DNA of 64,000 bases from Thermocatellispora tengchongensis (GCF_014202315.1 NZ_JACHGN010000002.1:466306-530305); one strand, 5' to 3'; shown: positions 42,863-52,345, counted from the first letter of the stretch. Notes: a model not told the origin generated them from the letters alone. Numbers and translations are program-made.

Positions 42863-43620
42863 GCCCGCACCACTTCCGGGCCGGCGGCGCCGATCTCGGC
42901 CACGGTCGCGTCGTCCAGCCCCGTATCTGTGATCAACACGTCGATCTCGCCGATCGCGGCGAAGCGGGCGAGATAGGTGTTGCCGAACTTGGTGTGGTCG
43001 GCCAGCAGCACGCACCGCTCGGCGGCGCGGACCATGGCCCGCTTCATCGCCGCCTCGGCCGGGTCGGGCGTGGTCAGGCCCTTGGCGACCGAGCAGCCGT
43101 TGGTGGCCATGAACGCCACGTCCACGTTGAGGTTGGACAGGGGGTGCAGGGCCCAGTCGTCCACGGTCGCCAGGGTGCGCCCGCGCACCCGGCCGCCGAG
43201 CATGATGACGCTCAGGTTGGGGCGGGTGGCGAGCGCGGAGGCCAGCGGCGGCGAGTTGACGATGACGGTGAGCTCGCGGTCCAGCGGCAGCACCTGCACC
43301 AGCCGGCCGGTCGTCGAGCCCGCGTCGATGATGATCGAGCCGTCCTCGGGCAGCTCGGCCAGCGCGGCCTTGGCGATGCGCTCCTTCTCGGCGGTCATCA
43401 CTTCGTCGCGGGTGGCCAGCGCGGGCTCGAAGCCGAGCCGCTCGACCGGGATCGCGCCCCCGTGCACCCGCCGCAGCACCCCGGAGCGCTCGAGCGCCGT
43501 CAGGTCGCGGCGGATGGTCTCCGTCGTGACCTGGAACTCCTCGGCCAGGGTCACCACGTCAACGCGCCCGATGGCCCGTGCCCGGCGCAGGATCTCCTGC
43601 TGTCGCTCCTCGGCGTACAT
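42859..43620 (-). CDS. DeoR-family repressor of the PTS operon
   Basis: 253 residues. N-terminal helix-turn-helix (MYAEERQQEILRRARAIGRV; VTTETIRRDLTALERSGVLR) and the DeoRC sensor with SIIIDAGSTTGRLVQVLP and the ADHTKFGN motif that binds phosphorylated sugars. It is the first gene of the minus-strand PTS operon. Upstream, the minus strand has AAAC-rich steps (GTAAACGGG, TAAACAAAG, GAAACC) that may be its operator. Confidence 0.92.
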   Translation of the reverse strand: MYAEERQQEILRRARAIGRVDVVTLAEEFQVTTETIRRDLTALERSGVLRRVHGGAIPVERLGFEPALATRDEVMTAEKERIAKAALAELPEDGSIIIDAGSTTGRLVQVLPLDRELTVIVNSPPLASALATRPNLSVIMLGGRVRGRTLATVDDWALHPLSNLNVDVAFMATNGCSVAKGLTTPDPAEAAMKRAMVRAAERCVLLADHTKFGNTYLARFAAIGEIDVLITDTGLDDATVAEIGAAGPEVVRA

Positions 43621-43702
43621 CGTGTGGGTTCACCGCCGTTTCAGCGTGGTTTCGTCTTTGTTTATACCCGTTTACGTTGGGCGTCAAGAGGTCCGGGAAC
43701 GC

Positions 43703-43729
43703 GAAAACGCCCCGGGGTTCCCGGGGCGT
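43703..43729 (-). terminator. Terminator after the first GH2 gene
   Basis: ACGCCCCGGG (43707-43716) pairs with CCCGGGGCGT (43720-43729) across a GTT loop. On the minus strand it is followed by TTTTCGC. It closes the glycosidase transcript and separates it from the DeoR-PTS operon. Confidence 0.75.
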
Positions 43730-43767
43730 CGCGGCGTGGTAACGCGGTGTCGAGGCTGCCCGTTCGG

Positions 43768-46281
43768 TCAGGGACGCAGGTCGTTGGCCGTGCGCAGCAC
43801 GTCCGGCGCGGTGAAGGCGGCCGGATCGACCGCAGCGGCGGTGGTGACCGTGAACGTGGCCGACTCGCCGGGCAGCAGCGTGACCAGGGCCCGGTCGGCG
43901 GCGGCGTCGGGGGCCACCCGGTCGGCCAGCAGCGTCACGTCCTTGGCCAGCGAGGCCGCCGTCACCGTCACCTCGTAGCCGCCGGCGGCGGCGCGGGCCA
44001 CGGCGGTCAGCGGCGCGGGGTCCAGCGCCAGGTCCACGTCCTCGGCGTAGAACCACAGGGCGCGCTCGCCGGTGGCCAGCTCGGCGACCAGGAACTCGGC
44101 GGCCGGGTCGGACGGCTCGGCCACCTCGGCGGGCAGCGCCGCCGTGACCGCGCCGCGGGCCGCGGCCCGCAGCTCCACCGCGGCCTGTGCGGGCACCACG
44201 CCGCCGAGCGTCATCCGCCGCACCGTGGCGGTGGTCTCCAGCGGCTCGGCCACGTCGTTGTGCACCACCAGGGCGGGTGCGCCGTCGCGCGGCTGGATCG
44301 TGGCCAGCCGGCCCGCGTACGCCCGGCGCAGCGCGTGCCACAGCGGCTTGCGGTGCCCGTGCGCGTCCACCGCGGCCCAGGAGACCACCGGCCAGCAGTC
44401 GTTGAGCTGCCAGACGATCGCGCCGCTGTTGAGCGGGTACAGCGACCGGAAGTGCTCGATCCCGTACGCCACCGCCCGCGCCTGGTTGAGCTGGGTGGCC
44501 CAGTGCCAGTCCGCGATCGAGCGCGGCTCGGGCAGGTGGCCGCGCAGCCCCCGCTCCAGCTTGCCGTTGCCGTCCTTCGCCTTCTGGTGCACCAGCATGG
44601 TCGGGCCGAACGGGCTCGGCGGGTCGTCGTGCACCACCGAGGCGAGCGTGGACCACGCGGGCGGGCCCTGGAAGCCGAACTCCGAGACGAACCTCGGCCT
44701 GTAGTCGCGGTACGCCGTGTAGTCGCGTGTGTTCCACACGTCCCAGATGTGCACGGTGCCGTGGGCCGGGTCGTTGGGGTGCAGGTAGCGGCTGAAGGAG
44801 TACGGGCTGCCCGGGGAGTACGGCGTGCCCGGCGCCAGCTCGGCCACGATCCGGGGGAACAGCTCCATGTAGTAGCCCTCGCCCCAGGTCAGGCCGCCCA
44901 GGCGGGAGCGCCAGTTCCAGTCGGCGTAGCCCCAGATGTTCTCGTTGCCGCCGTTCCACAGCACCAGGCTGGGGTGCGCGGTGAGCCGGGTGACGGCCTC
45001 GCGCGCCTCGGCCTCGAACTCCTCCCACAGCGGGGGCTCCTCCGCGTACGCGGCGCAGGCCAGCAGGAAGTCCTGCCAGACCATGATCCCCAGCTCGTCG
45101 CAGATCTCGTAGAAGTCCTCCGACTCGTAGATCCCGCCGCCCCACACCCGCAGCAGGTTCATCTCCGCGGCCACGGCCTCGCCGATCGAGCGCTCCAGCG
45201 AGGCCCGGGTGATCCGGGGCAGGAACGTGTCGTCGGGGATCCAGTTCGCGCCCCGTACGTACACCGGCTCGCCGTTGACGACGAACGTGAACGGCGAGCC
45301 GGCCTCGTCCGGCGCGACGTCGATCTCGACGGTGCGGAAGCCGATCCGGCGCGACCACGCGTCCAGCTCCCGCCCGCCGGCCGTCGCCAGGGTCACCTCC
45401 AGCGGGTACAGCGGCTGCGCGCCGTGGCCGCGCGGCCACCACCGCTCCACCTCGCCCGCGTCGAGCACGGCCTCGGCCGCCTCCGCGCCCGGCGCCACCG
45501 TCGCGGTCACCATCGCCGTCACCCCGTGCCCGGCGATGCGGGCCGTCAGCGTCACCGGGACCGGCTCGCCCTCCCACTCCAGCCCGGCGGCCACGGTCAC
45601 CGTCCCGTGTTCGCCGTGTTCACCGTGTTCTCCGTGTTCTCCGTGTTCGCCGTGTTCACCGCTGAACGAGGTGAGCGGGCGCACCGACGCCAGGCGCGCC
45701 ACCGACCAGCCCTCGATCCCGATCCGGCGCCAGATGCCGGCCGTTACCACGTCCGGGCCCCAGTCCCAGCCGAAGTTGCAGGCCATCTTCCGGATCGCGT
45801 TGTACGGGTGGTGGTTGGTGTGCGGGCGCGAGCCGAGGACCCGCTCCTGCTCCCGGGCGTACTCGATCGCCGAGGCGAAGCGCACCCGCAGCTCGTTGCG
45901 GCCCTCGCGCAGCAGCCCCGACACGTCCCAGCGGTGGCCGCGGTGCTGGTTGAAGGTCCGGCCGACCTCCCGCCCGTTCAGCTCCACGACCGCGACGGTG
46001 TCCAGGCCCTCGGCCACCAGGTCGTGGCGCGACTCGCCGCCGGGGCGCCAGTCGAAGGCGGTCGTGTACTCCCAGGCGGTCAGCCCGATCCAGGCCAGAC
46101 GCGCCTCGTTGTCGCCGTCGTACGGGTCGGGGATCAGGCCGGCGTCGAGCAGGTCGGTGTGGACCACCCCCGGCACGCGCGCGGGCACGCCGGCGGCGAG
46201 CTTCGCCGCCAGTTCCGGCGGCACCGGGCCGCCCGCCGCGCGTACCGTCCAGCCCTCGGCCAGCTCCATGTAGCTGCTCAT
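43768..46281 (-). CDS. GH2 beta-mannosidase
   Basis: 837 residues from ATG at 46281; the frame stays open upstream but without coding sense. Domains: jelly-roll sugar-binding (residues 1-180, TNHHPYNAIRKMACNFGWDW), immunoglobulin-like, then a (beta/alpha)8 barrel with acid/base Glu in LVLWNGGNENIWGY and nucleophile Glu in RFVSEFGFQGPPAW. These match beta-mannosidases. No signal peptide is seen, so it should act on imported oligosaccharides. Residues about 208-225 are a Gly-Glu-His repeat. Last gene of the ABC-permease transcript. Confidence 0.9.
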   Translation of the reverse strand: MSSYMELAEGWTVRAAGGPVPPELAAKLAAGVPARVPGVVHTDLLDAGLIPDPYDGDNEARLAWIGLTAWEYTTAFDWRPGGESRHDLVAEGLDTVAVVELNGREVGRTFNQHRGHRWDVSGLLREGRNELRVRFASAIEYAREQERVLGSRPHTNHHPYNAIRKMACNFGWDWGPDVVTAGIWRRIGIEGWSVARLASVRPLTSFSGEHGEHGEHGEHGEHGEHGTVTVAAGLEWEGEPVPVTLTARIAGHGVTAMVTATVAPGAEAAEAVLDAGEVERWWPRGHGAQPLYPLEVTLATAGGRELDAWSRRIGFRTVEIDVAPDEAGSPFTFVVNGEPVYVRGANWIPDDTFLPRITRASLERSIGEAVAAEMNLLRVWGGGIYESEDFYEICDELGIMVWQDFLLACAAYAEEPPLWEEFEAEAREAVTRLTAHPSLVLWNGGNENIWGYADWNWRSRLGGLTWGEGYYMELFPRIVAELAPGTPYSPGSPYSFSRYLHPNDPAHGTVHIWDVWNTRDYTAYRDYRPRFVSEFGFQGPPAWSTLASVVHDDPPSPFGPTMLVHQKAKDGNGKLERGLRGHLPEPRSIADWHWATQLNQARAVAYGIEHFRSLYPLNSGAIVWQLNDCWPVVSWAAVDAHGHRKPLWHALRRAYAGRLATIQPRDGAPALVVHNDVAEPLETTATVRRMTLGGVVPAQAAVELRAAARGAVTAALPAEVAEPSDPAAEFLVAELATGERALWFYAEDVDLALDPAPLTAVARAAAGGYEVTVTAASLAKDVTLLADRVAPDAAADRALVTLLPGESATFTVTTAAAVDPAAFTAPDVLRTANDLRP
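45606..45659 (-). repeat. Six 9-bp units coding Gly-Glu-His
   Basis: Six near-identical 9-bp units (plus-strand CGTGTTCNC) lie in frame inside the GH2 gene and encode an 18-residue (GEH)6-type insert between two beta domains. Slippage could change copy number without breaking the frame. Confidence 0.85.
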
Positions 46282-46292
46282 CGATCCCTTCT

Positions 46293-49031
46293 TCACGTAT
46301 GCGTACGCGGTGCGTTCCAGGCGCGTACCGACAGCCGCGGCTCGCCCGGGGCCTCGACGGCGACCCGGCGCTCCTCGCCCGGCCGCAGGAAGAACCCGTT
46401 GTCCTCCAGGTATGCGCCGTAGCCGTGCGGGAACCCGTCGATCACCACGTGCGCGGCCGGCACGTCGCCCGCGTTGCGGACCACCAGCGCGCCCGGCTCC
46501 ATCCGGGCGGCCAGCTCCGTGCGCGGCAGGGTGAGCAGCGGGGCCGGGCCCGGCTCGGCGTACGCCGCGATCAGCTCGCGCGGGTCGGCGGCCTCCAGCT
46601 CGGCCATCGGCCGCGCCTCGATGGCGCGCACCCGCTCGCTCTTGGGCCGGGCGTTGAACCAGTACCACTGGTCGGACAGCAGCGCCCCGCCGGCGTCGCG
46701 CAGCGCCACCGCCAGCAGGAACACCTCGCCCCCGTGCGCCTCCGGGCCGGCCTCCAGCTCGAAGGCGGCCACCCGGCCGTCGCCGGGCACGGTGACCCGC
46801 TCGCGCCGCTCGCGCACCGGCCGCAGCCTCGCGTCGTACACGGTCGCGGTCGCCTCCGCCCCGCTCAGGACGTGCGGGGTGTCGTTGGCGACGTGCACCA
46901 CCGCGCGGAACGGCTCGTCCGCGCCCCACTCCAGCCGCTCGTACGCCGCGAAGGCCGCGCGGGCGCGGCAGAACCGGCGCGCCTGGTAGTACGACAGCTT
47001 GGGCACGCCGTAGAAGTCCACCACCGACCACGACGCGCCCGGGAACAGGTCGGTGAGCTTGTAGAACAGGAACGCGCTGGTGTGCGTGCCGCTGCCCGCC
47101 CGCACCATCTCCGAGGCGAAGCGCAGCGCCTCGCCCTGGGCGACCTGGCTGTACTCCGTCATCTCCGCCCACGACGTCACCGGGCCGTAGGACGCGTACC
47201 TGAGCTGTTTGACCAGGTCGAACAGGCCGAACTGCGACTGGTGCTGCATGATGCCGCCGTCGGGCGGCGGCGGCCAGGCGGCCAGCTTCTCCGGCGGCAG
47301 GAAGCGCGGCACCGACTCCAGGTTGGGCTGGCTGGACAGGCCGTACTCGCCGTAGACGACCGCGTCCACGGCCCGGTAGCCGGAGTCGATCGGCTCGCCC
47401 TCGTGGTAGACGCGGTAGTTGTGCGCGCCGCCGCCCCACGGGCTGGTGCGGTGGAACGGGCGTGAGGGGTCGAGCTGGAGGCAGCGCCGGCCCATCAGCA
47501 CGTGCGGCTCGTCGGCGCCGGTGGTCTCGGCGTTCTCGTTGCCGCCGCCCCACAGCAGCAGCGAGGGGTGGTTGCGCAGGTCGCGCACCACCCGCGAGAC
47601 CGTGCGGTCCAGCACGTTCAGGTCGGTGACCGGGGCCTCGGGCAGCCCGAACGACAGCGGGAACTCCTGGTAGACCAGGATGCCCATCCGGTCGCAGGCC
47701 CGGTAGAACTCCTCGCGCTCCACCATGCCGCCGCCCCAGGCGCGCAGGATCTGCAGGTTGGCGCGGCGGGCGAGCTCCAGGATGTGCGCGTCCTTGGCGA
47801 AGTCGCCGCCGAGGAACGGGTCGGTCCAGCACCAGTTGGCGCCCTTGAGGAACATCCGGCGGCCGTTGACCACGAACTGCCAGCGGTAGTGCTCCTCGCC
47901 GGGCCAGTCGGGCACCCCGGCGGTCTCGACCGTGCGGATGCCGAACTCGGTGGTGACCGCGCTGCCGGGGCACTCCAGGGTGAGGGTGTGCAGCGGCTGC
48001 TCGCCGTAGCCCATCGGCCACCAGACCTCCGGCGCCTCCACCGTGATCGCGGTCTCGTACCGGTTGGGGCCGCGCCGGGCGGCGACCGTGTTGCCGAACG
48101 CCCGCTCGCCGATCCTGCCGGTGATCTCGATCTCGCGGGCCGAGCCGGTGTGGTTGACCACGTCGTAGCGCACCCGCAGCTCGGCCAGGCTCCCGTCGGC
48201 GGCGAGGTGCTCGGTGCGGACGAACACGTCGCGCAGCTCGAAGTCGGGCACGCACTCAAGGCGCACGTCACGCCAGATGCCCATGCTGATCAGGTGGCCG
48301 TAGTGCCAGCCCCACCCGGGGCTGCCCTTGGGCACGCCGTGCCAGTCGCGCGGCGGCGGGAAGATCCGCACCACCACCTCGTTCTCGCCGCCGTACCGCA
48401 GCAGATCGGTCACGTCGATCTCGGGGCCGCCGAACATGCCGGTGTGGTGGCGCAGCGGCACGCCGTTGACGTACACGGTGGCGGCGTAGTCGATGCCGTC
48501 GAAGGCCAGCCGGACCCGGCGGTCCCGCCACGGCGCCGGCACGGTGAAGCTCCTGGCCAGCCACCACTCGCGCTCCTCCACGCGGGTGCGGCGGAAGTGC
48601 CAGGGCCACTCGGCCGGCACGCCGTGGGCGGTCAGCTCCTCGTAGGTGTTGGCGTCCCACAGCGGGTCGGGCAGCTCGCCCGCCGCGACCAGCGCCGCCT
48701 GCACCGTGCCGGGCACCGTGGCCGGGATCCAGCCGGAGCGGTCGGTGTCCTCGCGCCACCACGACGGCGGCGCGCCGGTGGGCTTGCGGCCGGGGGCGGC
48801 GGTCCAGTGCTCGATGGAGAACTGCCTGCGCGGCTCGTGCCCGGCCATGCGCCACTCGCCGTTCAGGCTGATCGGCGGCACGACCTCGGGGGCGGGGCGC
48901 GGCGGGGCCTCGGTGGCGGGCACGGACTCGACGGGCAGCGCGGCGTACGCCTCGGCGCCGTCGTCGCCGCTGATCCGGGCCCGGGTGAACAGCTCGCGCT
49001 CGACGTCGTCGAGGAAACGGGGCTCGCTCAC
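46293..49031 (-). CDS. GH2 glycosidase, beta-mannosidase-like
   Basis: 912 residues from GTG at 49031, overlapping the permease stop by one base. An N-terminal extension of about 50 residues precedes the GH2 sugar-binding domain (PPISLNGEWRMAGHE, GIDYAATVYVNGVPLRHHTG). The barrel has acid/base Glu in LLLWGGGNENAETTG and a nucleophile candidate in DAVVYGEYGLSSQPN. It differs strongly from its downstream neighbour, so the two probably cleave different linkages of one glycan. Exo-beta-glucosaminidase or mannosidase specificity are both possible. No signal peptide is present. Confidence 0.85.
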   Translation of the reverse strand: MSEPRFLDDVERELFTRARISGDDGAEAYAALPVESVPATEAPPRPAPEVVPPISLNGEWRMAGHEPRRQFSIEHWTAAPGRKPTGAPPSWWREDTDRSGWIPATVPGTVQAALVAAGELPDPLWDANTYEELTAHGVPAEWPWHFRRTRVEEREWWLARSFTVPAPWRDRRVRLAFDGIDYAATVYVNGVPLRHHTGMFGGPEIDVTDLLRYGGENEVVVRIFPPPRDWHGVPKGSPGWGWHYGHLISMGIWRDVRLECVPDFELRDVFVRTEHLAADGSLAELRVRYDVVNHTGSAREIEITGRIGERAFGNTVAARRGPNRYETAITVEAPEVWWPMGYGEQPLHTLTLECPGSAVTTEFGIRTVETAGVPDWPGEEHYRWQFVVNGRRMFLKGANWCWTDPFLGGDFAKDAHILELARRANLQILRAWGGGMVEREEFYRACDRMGILVYQEFPLSFGLPEAPVTDLNVLDRTVSRVVRDLRNHPSLLLWGGGNENAETTGADEPHVLMGRRCLQLDPSRPFHRTSPWGGGAHNYRVYHEGEPIDSGYRAVDAVVYGEYGLSSQPNLESVPRFLPPEKLAAWPPPPDGGIMQHQSQFGLFDLVKQLRYASYGPVTSWAEMTEYSQVAQGEALRFASEMVRAGSGTHTSAFLFYKLTDLFPGASWSVVDFYGVPKLSYYQARRFCRARAAFAAYERLEWGADEPFRAVVHVANDTPHVLSGAEATATVYDARLRPVRERRERVTVPGDGRVAAFELEAGPEAHGGEVFLLAVALRDAGGALLSDQWYWFNARPKSERVRAIEARPMAELEAADPRELIAAYAEPGPAPLLTLPRTELAARMEPGALVVRNAGDVPAAHVVIDGFPHGYGAYLEDNGFFLRPGEERRVAVEAPGEPRLSVRAWNAPRTHT

Positions 49032-49861
49032 TACTTGACCGCACCCGCGTACAGGCCGCTGACGAAGTAGCGCTGCGCGAAGACGAACAGCAGCAGCACG
49101 GGCAGGCTCATGATCACCACACCTGCCATGATGTTCCCCCAGTCGGCGAGGTACTGCTGCTTGAAGTACAGGACGCCGGTGGTCAGCGTACGCTTCGTGG
49201 GGTCGGTGAGGAACAGGTAGGGCACGAGGTAGTCGTTCCAGATCGACACGCCCATGATCACCCAGTACGTCACGATGGCCGGCCGCGACAGCGGGAAGAA
49301 GATGCGGAAGAACATGTGGAAGTAGCCCGCGCCGTCGATGGTCGCCGCCTCGACGATCTCGCGCGGGATCTGCCGCATGAACGCCGCCATCAGGAACACC
49401 CCGAACGGGATCGCGCCGGAGATGTACACCGCGACCACGCCGGCGTAGCTGTCGATCAGGCCCAGGCTGCGCACCACCCGGAACTGCGGGATGATCGCGA
49501 GCTGCATGGGCAGGAAGATGCCCGCCGCGAGCAGCATGTAGAACGCCGAGCCCAGCCGCCCGGCCTTGCGCACCACCGCGTACGCCGCCAGCGCCGCGAC
49601 CAGCGTGCTCACCACCATGCTGATCAGCGTCAGCGCGAGGGAGTTGACGAACAGCGGCCCGAAGTCGCCCTGCACCCAGGTGGTGAGGAAGTTGCCCAGG
49701 GTGGGCGACAGCGGCAGCCCGGTCGGGTTCTGCAGCACCTCGGTGTTGGACTTCAGCGAGGTCAGCAGCATGATCAGCAGCGGGTAGACCATGGCCGCGC
49801 ACAGCACGATCAGGACCAGGTGGCGCGGCGCGCTCCTGGCCAGCTTCCTGGCGGTGTTCAT
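49031..49861 (-). CDS. Sugar ABC permease, MalG type
   Basis: 276 residues with six membrane helices. The ATPase-contact EAA loop is EIVEAATIDGAGYFHMFFRI (E-A-A-x-x-x-G). It begins MNTARKLARSAPRHLVLIVL and ends with the usual short C-terminus. It pairs with the MalF-type gene just upstream. No binding protein or ATPase is encoded nearby; in many actinomycetes one MsiK-type ATPase serves such permeases. Confidence 0.92.
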   Translation of the reverse strand: MNTARKLARSAPRHLVLIVLCAAMVYPLLIMLLTSLKSNTEVLQNPTGLPLSPTLGNFLTTWVQGDFGPLFVNSLALTLISMVVSTLVAALAAYAVVRKAGRLGSAFYMLLAAGIFLPMQLAIIPQFRVVRSLGLIDSYAGVVAVYISGAIPFGVFLMAAFMRQIPREIVEAATIDGAGYFHMFFRIFFPLSRPAIVTYWVIMGVSIWNDYLVPYLFLTDPTKRTLTTGVLYFKQQYLADWGNIMAGVVIMSLPVLLLFVFAQRYFVSGLYAGAVK

Positions 49862-49868
49862 CGGCCGC

Positions 49869-50813
49869 TCACCTTCCCTTGCCGACCTGGCTGTCGAAGC
49901 GGTTCTGCAGGTACGCCACGCCGACCAGCGCGACGATCACGACCACGGCCATCGAGGACGCGTAGCCGAAGTGGTTGTAGGCGAACCCCTCGTCGAACAC
50001 CCGGGTCATGTACAGCTCGGTCGCGCCGCCCGGCCCGCCCTTGGTCATCAGGTAGACGGTGTCGAAGGCGCGCAGCGCGCCGTTGACCGCGAGCACCAGC
50101 ACCAGCGCGGTCGTGGGCCGCATCAGCGGGATCGTGATGTGCCGCAGGGTGTGCCAGGCGTTGGCGCCGTCCACCCGGGCCGCCTCGGTGACCTCGGCCG
50201 GGATGGTGGACAGCCCGGCCATGAAGATGACGATGCTGAAGCCGATGCTGGACCAGATGTCCACCAGGATCACGCTGTAGAGCGCGAGGTCGAAGTCGCC
50301 GAGCCAGTCCTGGGCCAGTGAGCCCAGCCCGAGGTCGCGCAGCGTCGTGTTGATCGTGCCGGAGGTCGGGTCGAACATGAACGACCAGGTGAACACGATC
50401 GCGACCGGGCTGATCACGATGGGCGCGAAGAAGATCGCCCGGTACACGTTGCCCAGGGCCATCTTCTTGTTCAGCAGCACGGCGATGCCGAAGGCCAGCA
50501 CGGTCTGCACGACGATGCGGAAGAAGGCGTAGATCCCGGTGTTGACCGTCGCGTTGAGCAGGTCGGGGTCGTCGGTGAACATCCGCATGAAGTTGTCCAC
50601 CCCGACGAAGCTGCTCTCGCCGGTGAGGTCGCGGGCGTCGGTCACGCTGGCGAGGACGACCTCGATGATCGGCCACAGCGTGAAGACGCCGTAGAGCAGG
50701 AGGGCGGGGGCCAGGGCGATCCAGAACTGGGATCTCGCCCCCCGCCTGGCCGGTCTGCCGCCGGCGCCGGCCCTGATGGACACCGACGGCCGTGAGGGCG
50801 TTTGCACCGCCAT
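49869..50813 (-). CDS. Sugar ABC permease, MalF type
   Basis: 314 residues from ATG at 50813. Six helices follow a basic N-terminal tail (RPARRGARSQFWIALAPALL). EAA loop: EVTEAARVDGANAWHTLRHI. With the MalG-type partner, seven bases downstream, it forms an oligosaccharide importer. First gene of the transcript; two operator copies lie 47-84 bases upstream of its start. Confidence 0.92.
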   Translation of the reverse strand: MAVQTPSRPSVSIRAGAGGRPARRGARSQFWIALAPALLLYGVFTLWPIIEVVLASVTDARDLTGESSFVGVDNFMRMFTDDPDLLNATVNTGIYAFFRIVVQTVLAFGIAVLLNKKMALGNVYRAIFFAPIVISPVAIVFTWSFMFDPTSGTINTTLRDLGLGSLAQDWLGDFDLALYSVILVDIWSSIGFSIVIFMAGLSTIPAEVTEAARVDGANAWHTLRHITIPLMRPTTALVLVLAVNGALRAFDTVYLMTKGGPGGATELYMTRVFDEGFAYNHFGYASSMAVVVIVALVGVAYLQNRFDSQVGKGR

Positions 50814-50859
50814 CCGGGGTTTTTCCTCTCTTGCGAAGAACGCGCGCCCTGCCGGGCGG

Positions 50860-50897
50860 GTAGCGATACTACACAAGGAGCTAGGTAGCGATACTAC
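50860..50897. promoter_or_regulatory. Two copies of the GTAG-N5-CTAC operator
   Basis: GTAGCGATACTAC occurs identically at 50860-50872 and 50885-50897, 25 bases apart. It sits in the divergent region between the permease operon and the DUF3863-like gene. See the repeated-operator finding. Confidence 0.65.
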
Positions 50898-50969
50898 ACG
50901 ATCAGGGCGCCAGACAGGCCGATAAACCTGACTTACTAGGCGAACGCTAGCAATATGTCGGGGAAATCA

Positions 50970-50982
50970 CTAGTGTCACTAC
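50970..50982. promoter_or_regulatory. Third copy of the operator
   Basis: CTAGTGTCACTAC (reverse complement GTAGTGACACTAG) lies 32 bases before the start of the plus-strand gene at 51014. It fits the same 4-N5-4 pattern with one arm mismatch. An inverted CTAG pair spanning 50936-50950 is also close. Confidence 0.55.
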
Positions 50983-51013
50983 ATACTTTTGAGAGCGAGG
51001 ACGGACCACATCC

Positions 51014-52345
51014 ATGCCCCACCACGCACCGGGCGGTGCCAGAAGGCTGACGCTCAACTCGGTCATCCGCCGCCACCAGATCGAGGCCACCCGCACCACG
51101 TCGCTGTGGGAGGACGAGACCGCGCTGCACTCGCCCGACGTCGTGCTCGCGCTGTCGGCCTGCGTGCGGGACAACTTCCCCGGCGCCCGCATGACCTGGG
51201 GCTTCTCCTGGGGCGCGCTCACCGATCCCGGTGACAGGTACGCCGCGATCCGCGCCACGGTGCGCGAGCTGAGCGAGCGGCACGGCGACGACGTGACCTT
51301 CGTCCCCGGCGGCTTCTTCGCCAACCGCTACGCCACCCGCGACCAGGTCGCCGCGGACGTCGCCGAGGCGCTGGCGATCCTGCGCGGCGAGTTCCCCCGC
51401 CCCGTCACCTCCCTGCTCGCCGGCTTCCTGGCCGCGGAGAACATCGAGCGCGCCGGGCGCGAGGGCGTGCGCACCGCCCAGGCCAACATCTGGAGCCAGT
51501 TCGACATCGACCTCCAGGACGGCGACGGCTCCATCGCCTACCCGTACTACCCCTCGCGCGGCAACTTCCTGGTCCCCGGCCGGGGCGAGGACCGCATCGA
51601 CGTGGTCAGCCTGGACGGCTGGACCGTGGACCTGCTCGCCGCCCGTGCCGCCGGCATGTCGGCGGAGGGCGCGGACACCCCGTACAACTCGCGGATGGGC
51701 ATCGGGCCGATCGAGACCCTGCACCGCATGCCGCTGGACCGGGCGCTGCGCCAGATGCGGCACACCAGCCAGGCGCACCTGAACCCGGCCAACGTGGCCC
51801 GCAACGGCCTGGGCTGGCTCACCGACAACTACGAGGTGGCCGAGGTCGCCCGAGGCATGGCCATCGACCCGGCGATCCTGCGCGCGTTCGGCGAGTGGCT
51901 GGGCTGGCTGCGCGCGACCTGGCCGGACCTGGAGTGCCCCACCATGGCCGAGCTGGGCGAGGAGCACCGCGCCGCCCACCCCGACAACGAGAGCCTGCGC
52001 TACATCCTCCAGCAGGAGGGCAGCGGCATCGACGCCTCCACCGCGGGGGAGCGGGTCACCTGGTTCATGAACGCGGACTTCCGGCTGGGCGTGGTGGACG
52101 GGCGCGGCCCGGCCGAGGTGTTCGACTACACCGACTACCGCGGGGCGGCCCCCGAGCCGCGGGGAGTGGGGGAGCGCAACTGGAGCCTGCTCGGCGAGAT
52201 CAACCAGAAGCGCACCCGCCCGCAGGACCGGCCGGTCCCGGTGGCGGAGTTCTTCGCCGCCCGGCCCGCCCTGGCCGAGGAACTGGCCGCCCGATACGCG
52301 GGCGCGGCGGAGCTGGAGGTCTGCTTCGGGACGGTGGCGCCGTGA
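51014..52345 (+). CDS. DUF3863-like protein
   Basis: 443 residues, no signal peptide. The start is RRLTLNSVIRRHQIEATRTT, followed by SLWEDETALHSPDVVLALSA. The middle has FVPGGFFANRYATRDQVAAD and IAYPYYPSRGNFLVPGRGED. This resembles DUF3863/DUF3864 proteins, thought to have a polysaccharide-deacetylase-like (beta/alpha) barrel; the function is unproven. It is coupled to the GH78 gene by a GTGA overlap, so it probably acts on the same rhamnose-containing material. Confidence 0.55.
   Translation: MPHHAPGGARRLTLNSVIRRHQIEATRTTSLWEDETALHSPDVVLALSACVRDNFPGARMTWGFSWGALTDPGDRYAAIRATVRELSERHGDDVTFVPGGFFANRYATRDQVAADVAEALAILRGEFPRPVTSLLAGFLAAENIERAGREGVRTAQANIWSQFDIDLQDGDGSIAYPYYPSRGNFLVPGRGEDRIDVVSLDGWTVDLLAARAAGMSAEGADTPYNSRMGIGPIETLHRMPLDRALRQMRHTSQAHLNPANVARNGLGWLTDNYEVAEVARGMAIDPAILRAFGEWLGWLRATWPDLECPTMAELGEEHRAAHPDNESLRYILQQEGSGIDASTAGERVTWFMNADFRLGVVDGRGPAEVFDYTDYRGAAPEPRGVGERNWSLLGEINQKRTRPQDRPVPVAEFFAARPALAEELAARYAGAAELEVCFGTVAP

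Noticed and set aside
45606-45659. CRISPR-like repeat
   Set aside because: Units are 9 bp with no spacers and stay in frame inside a gene.
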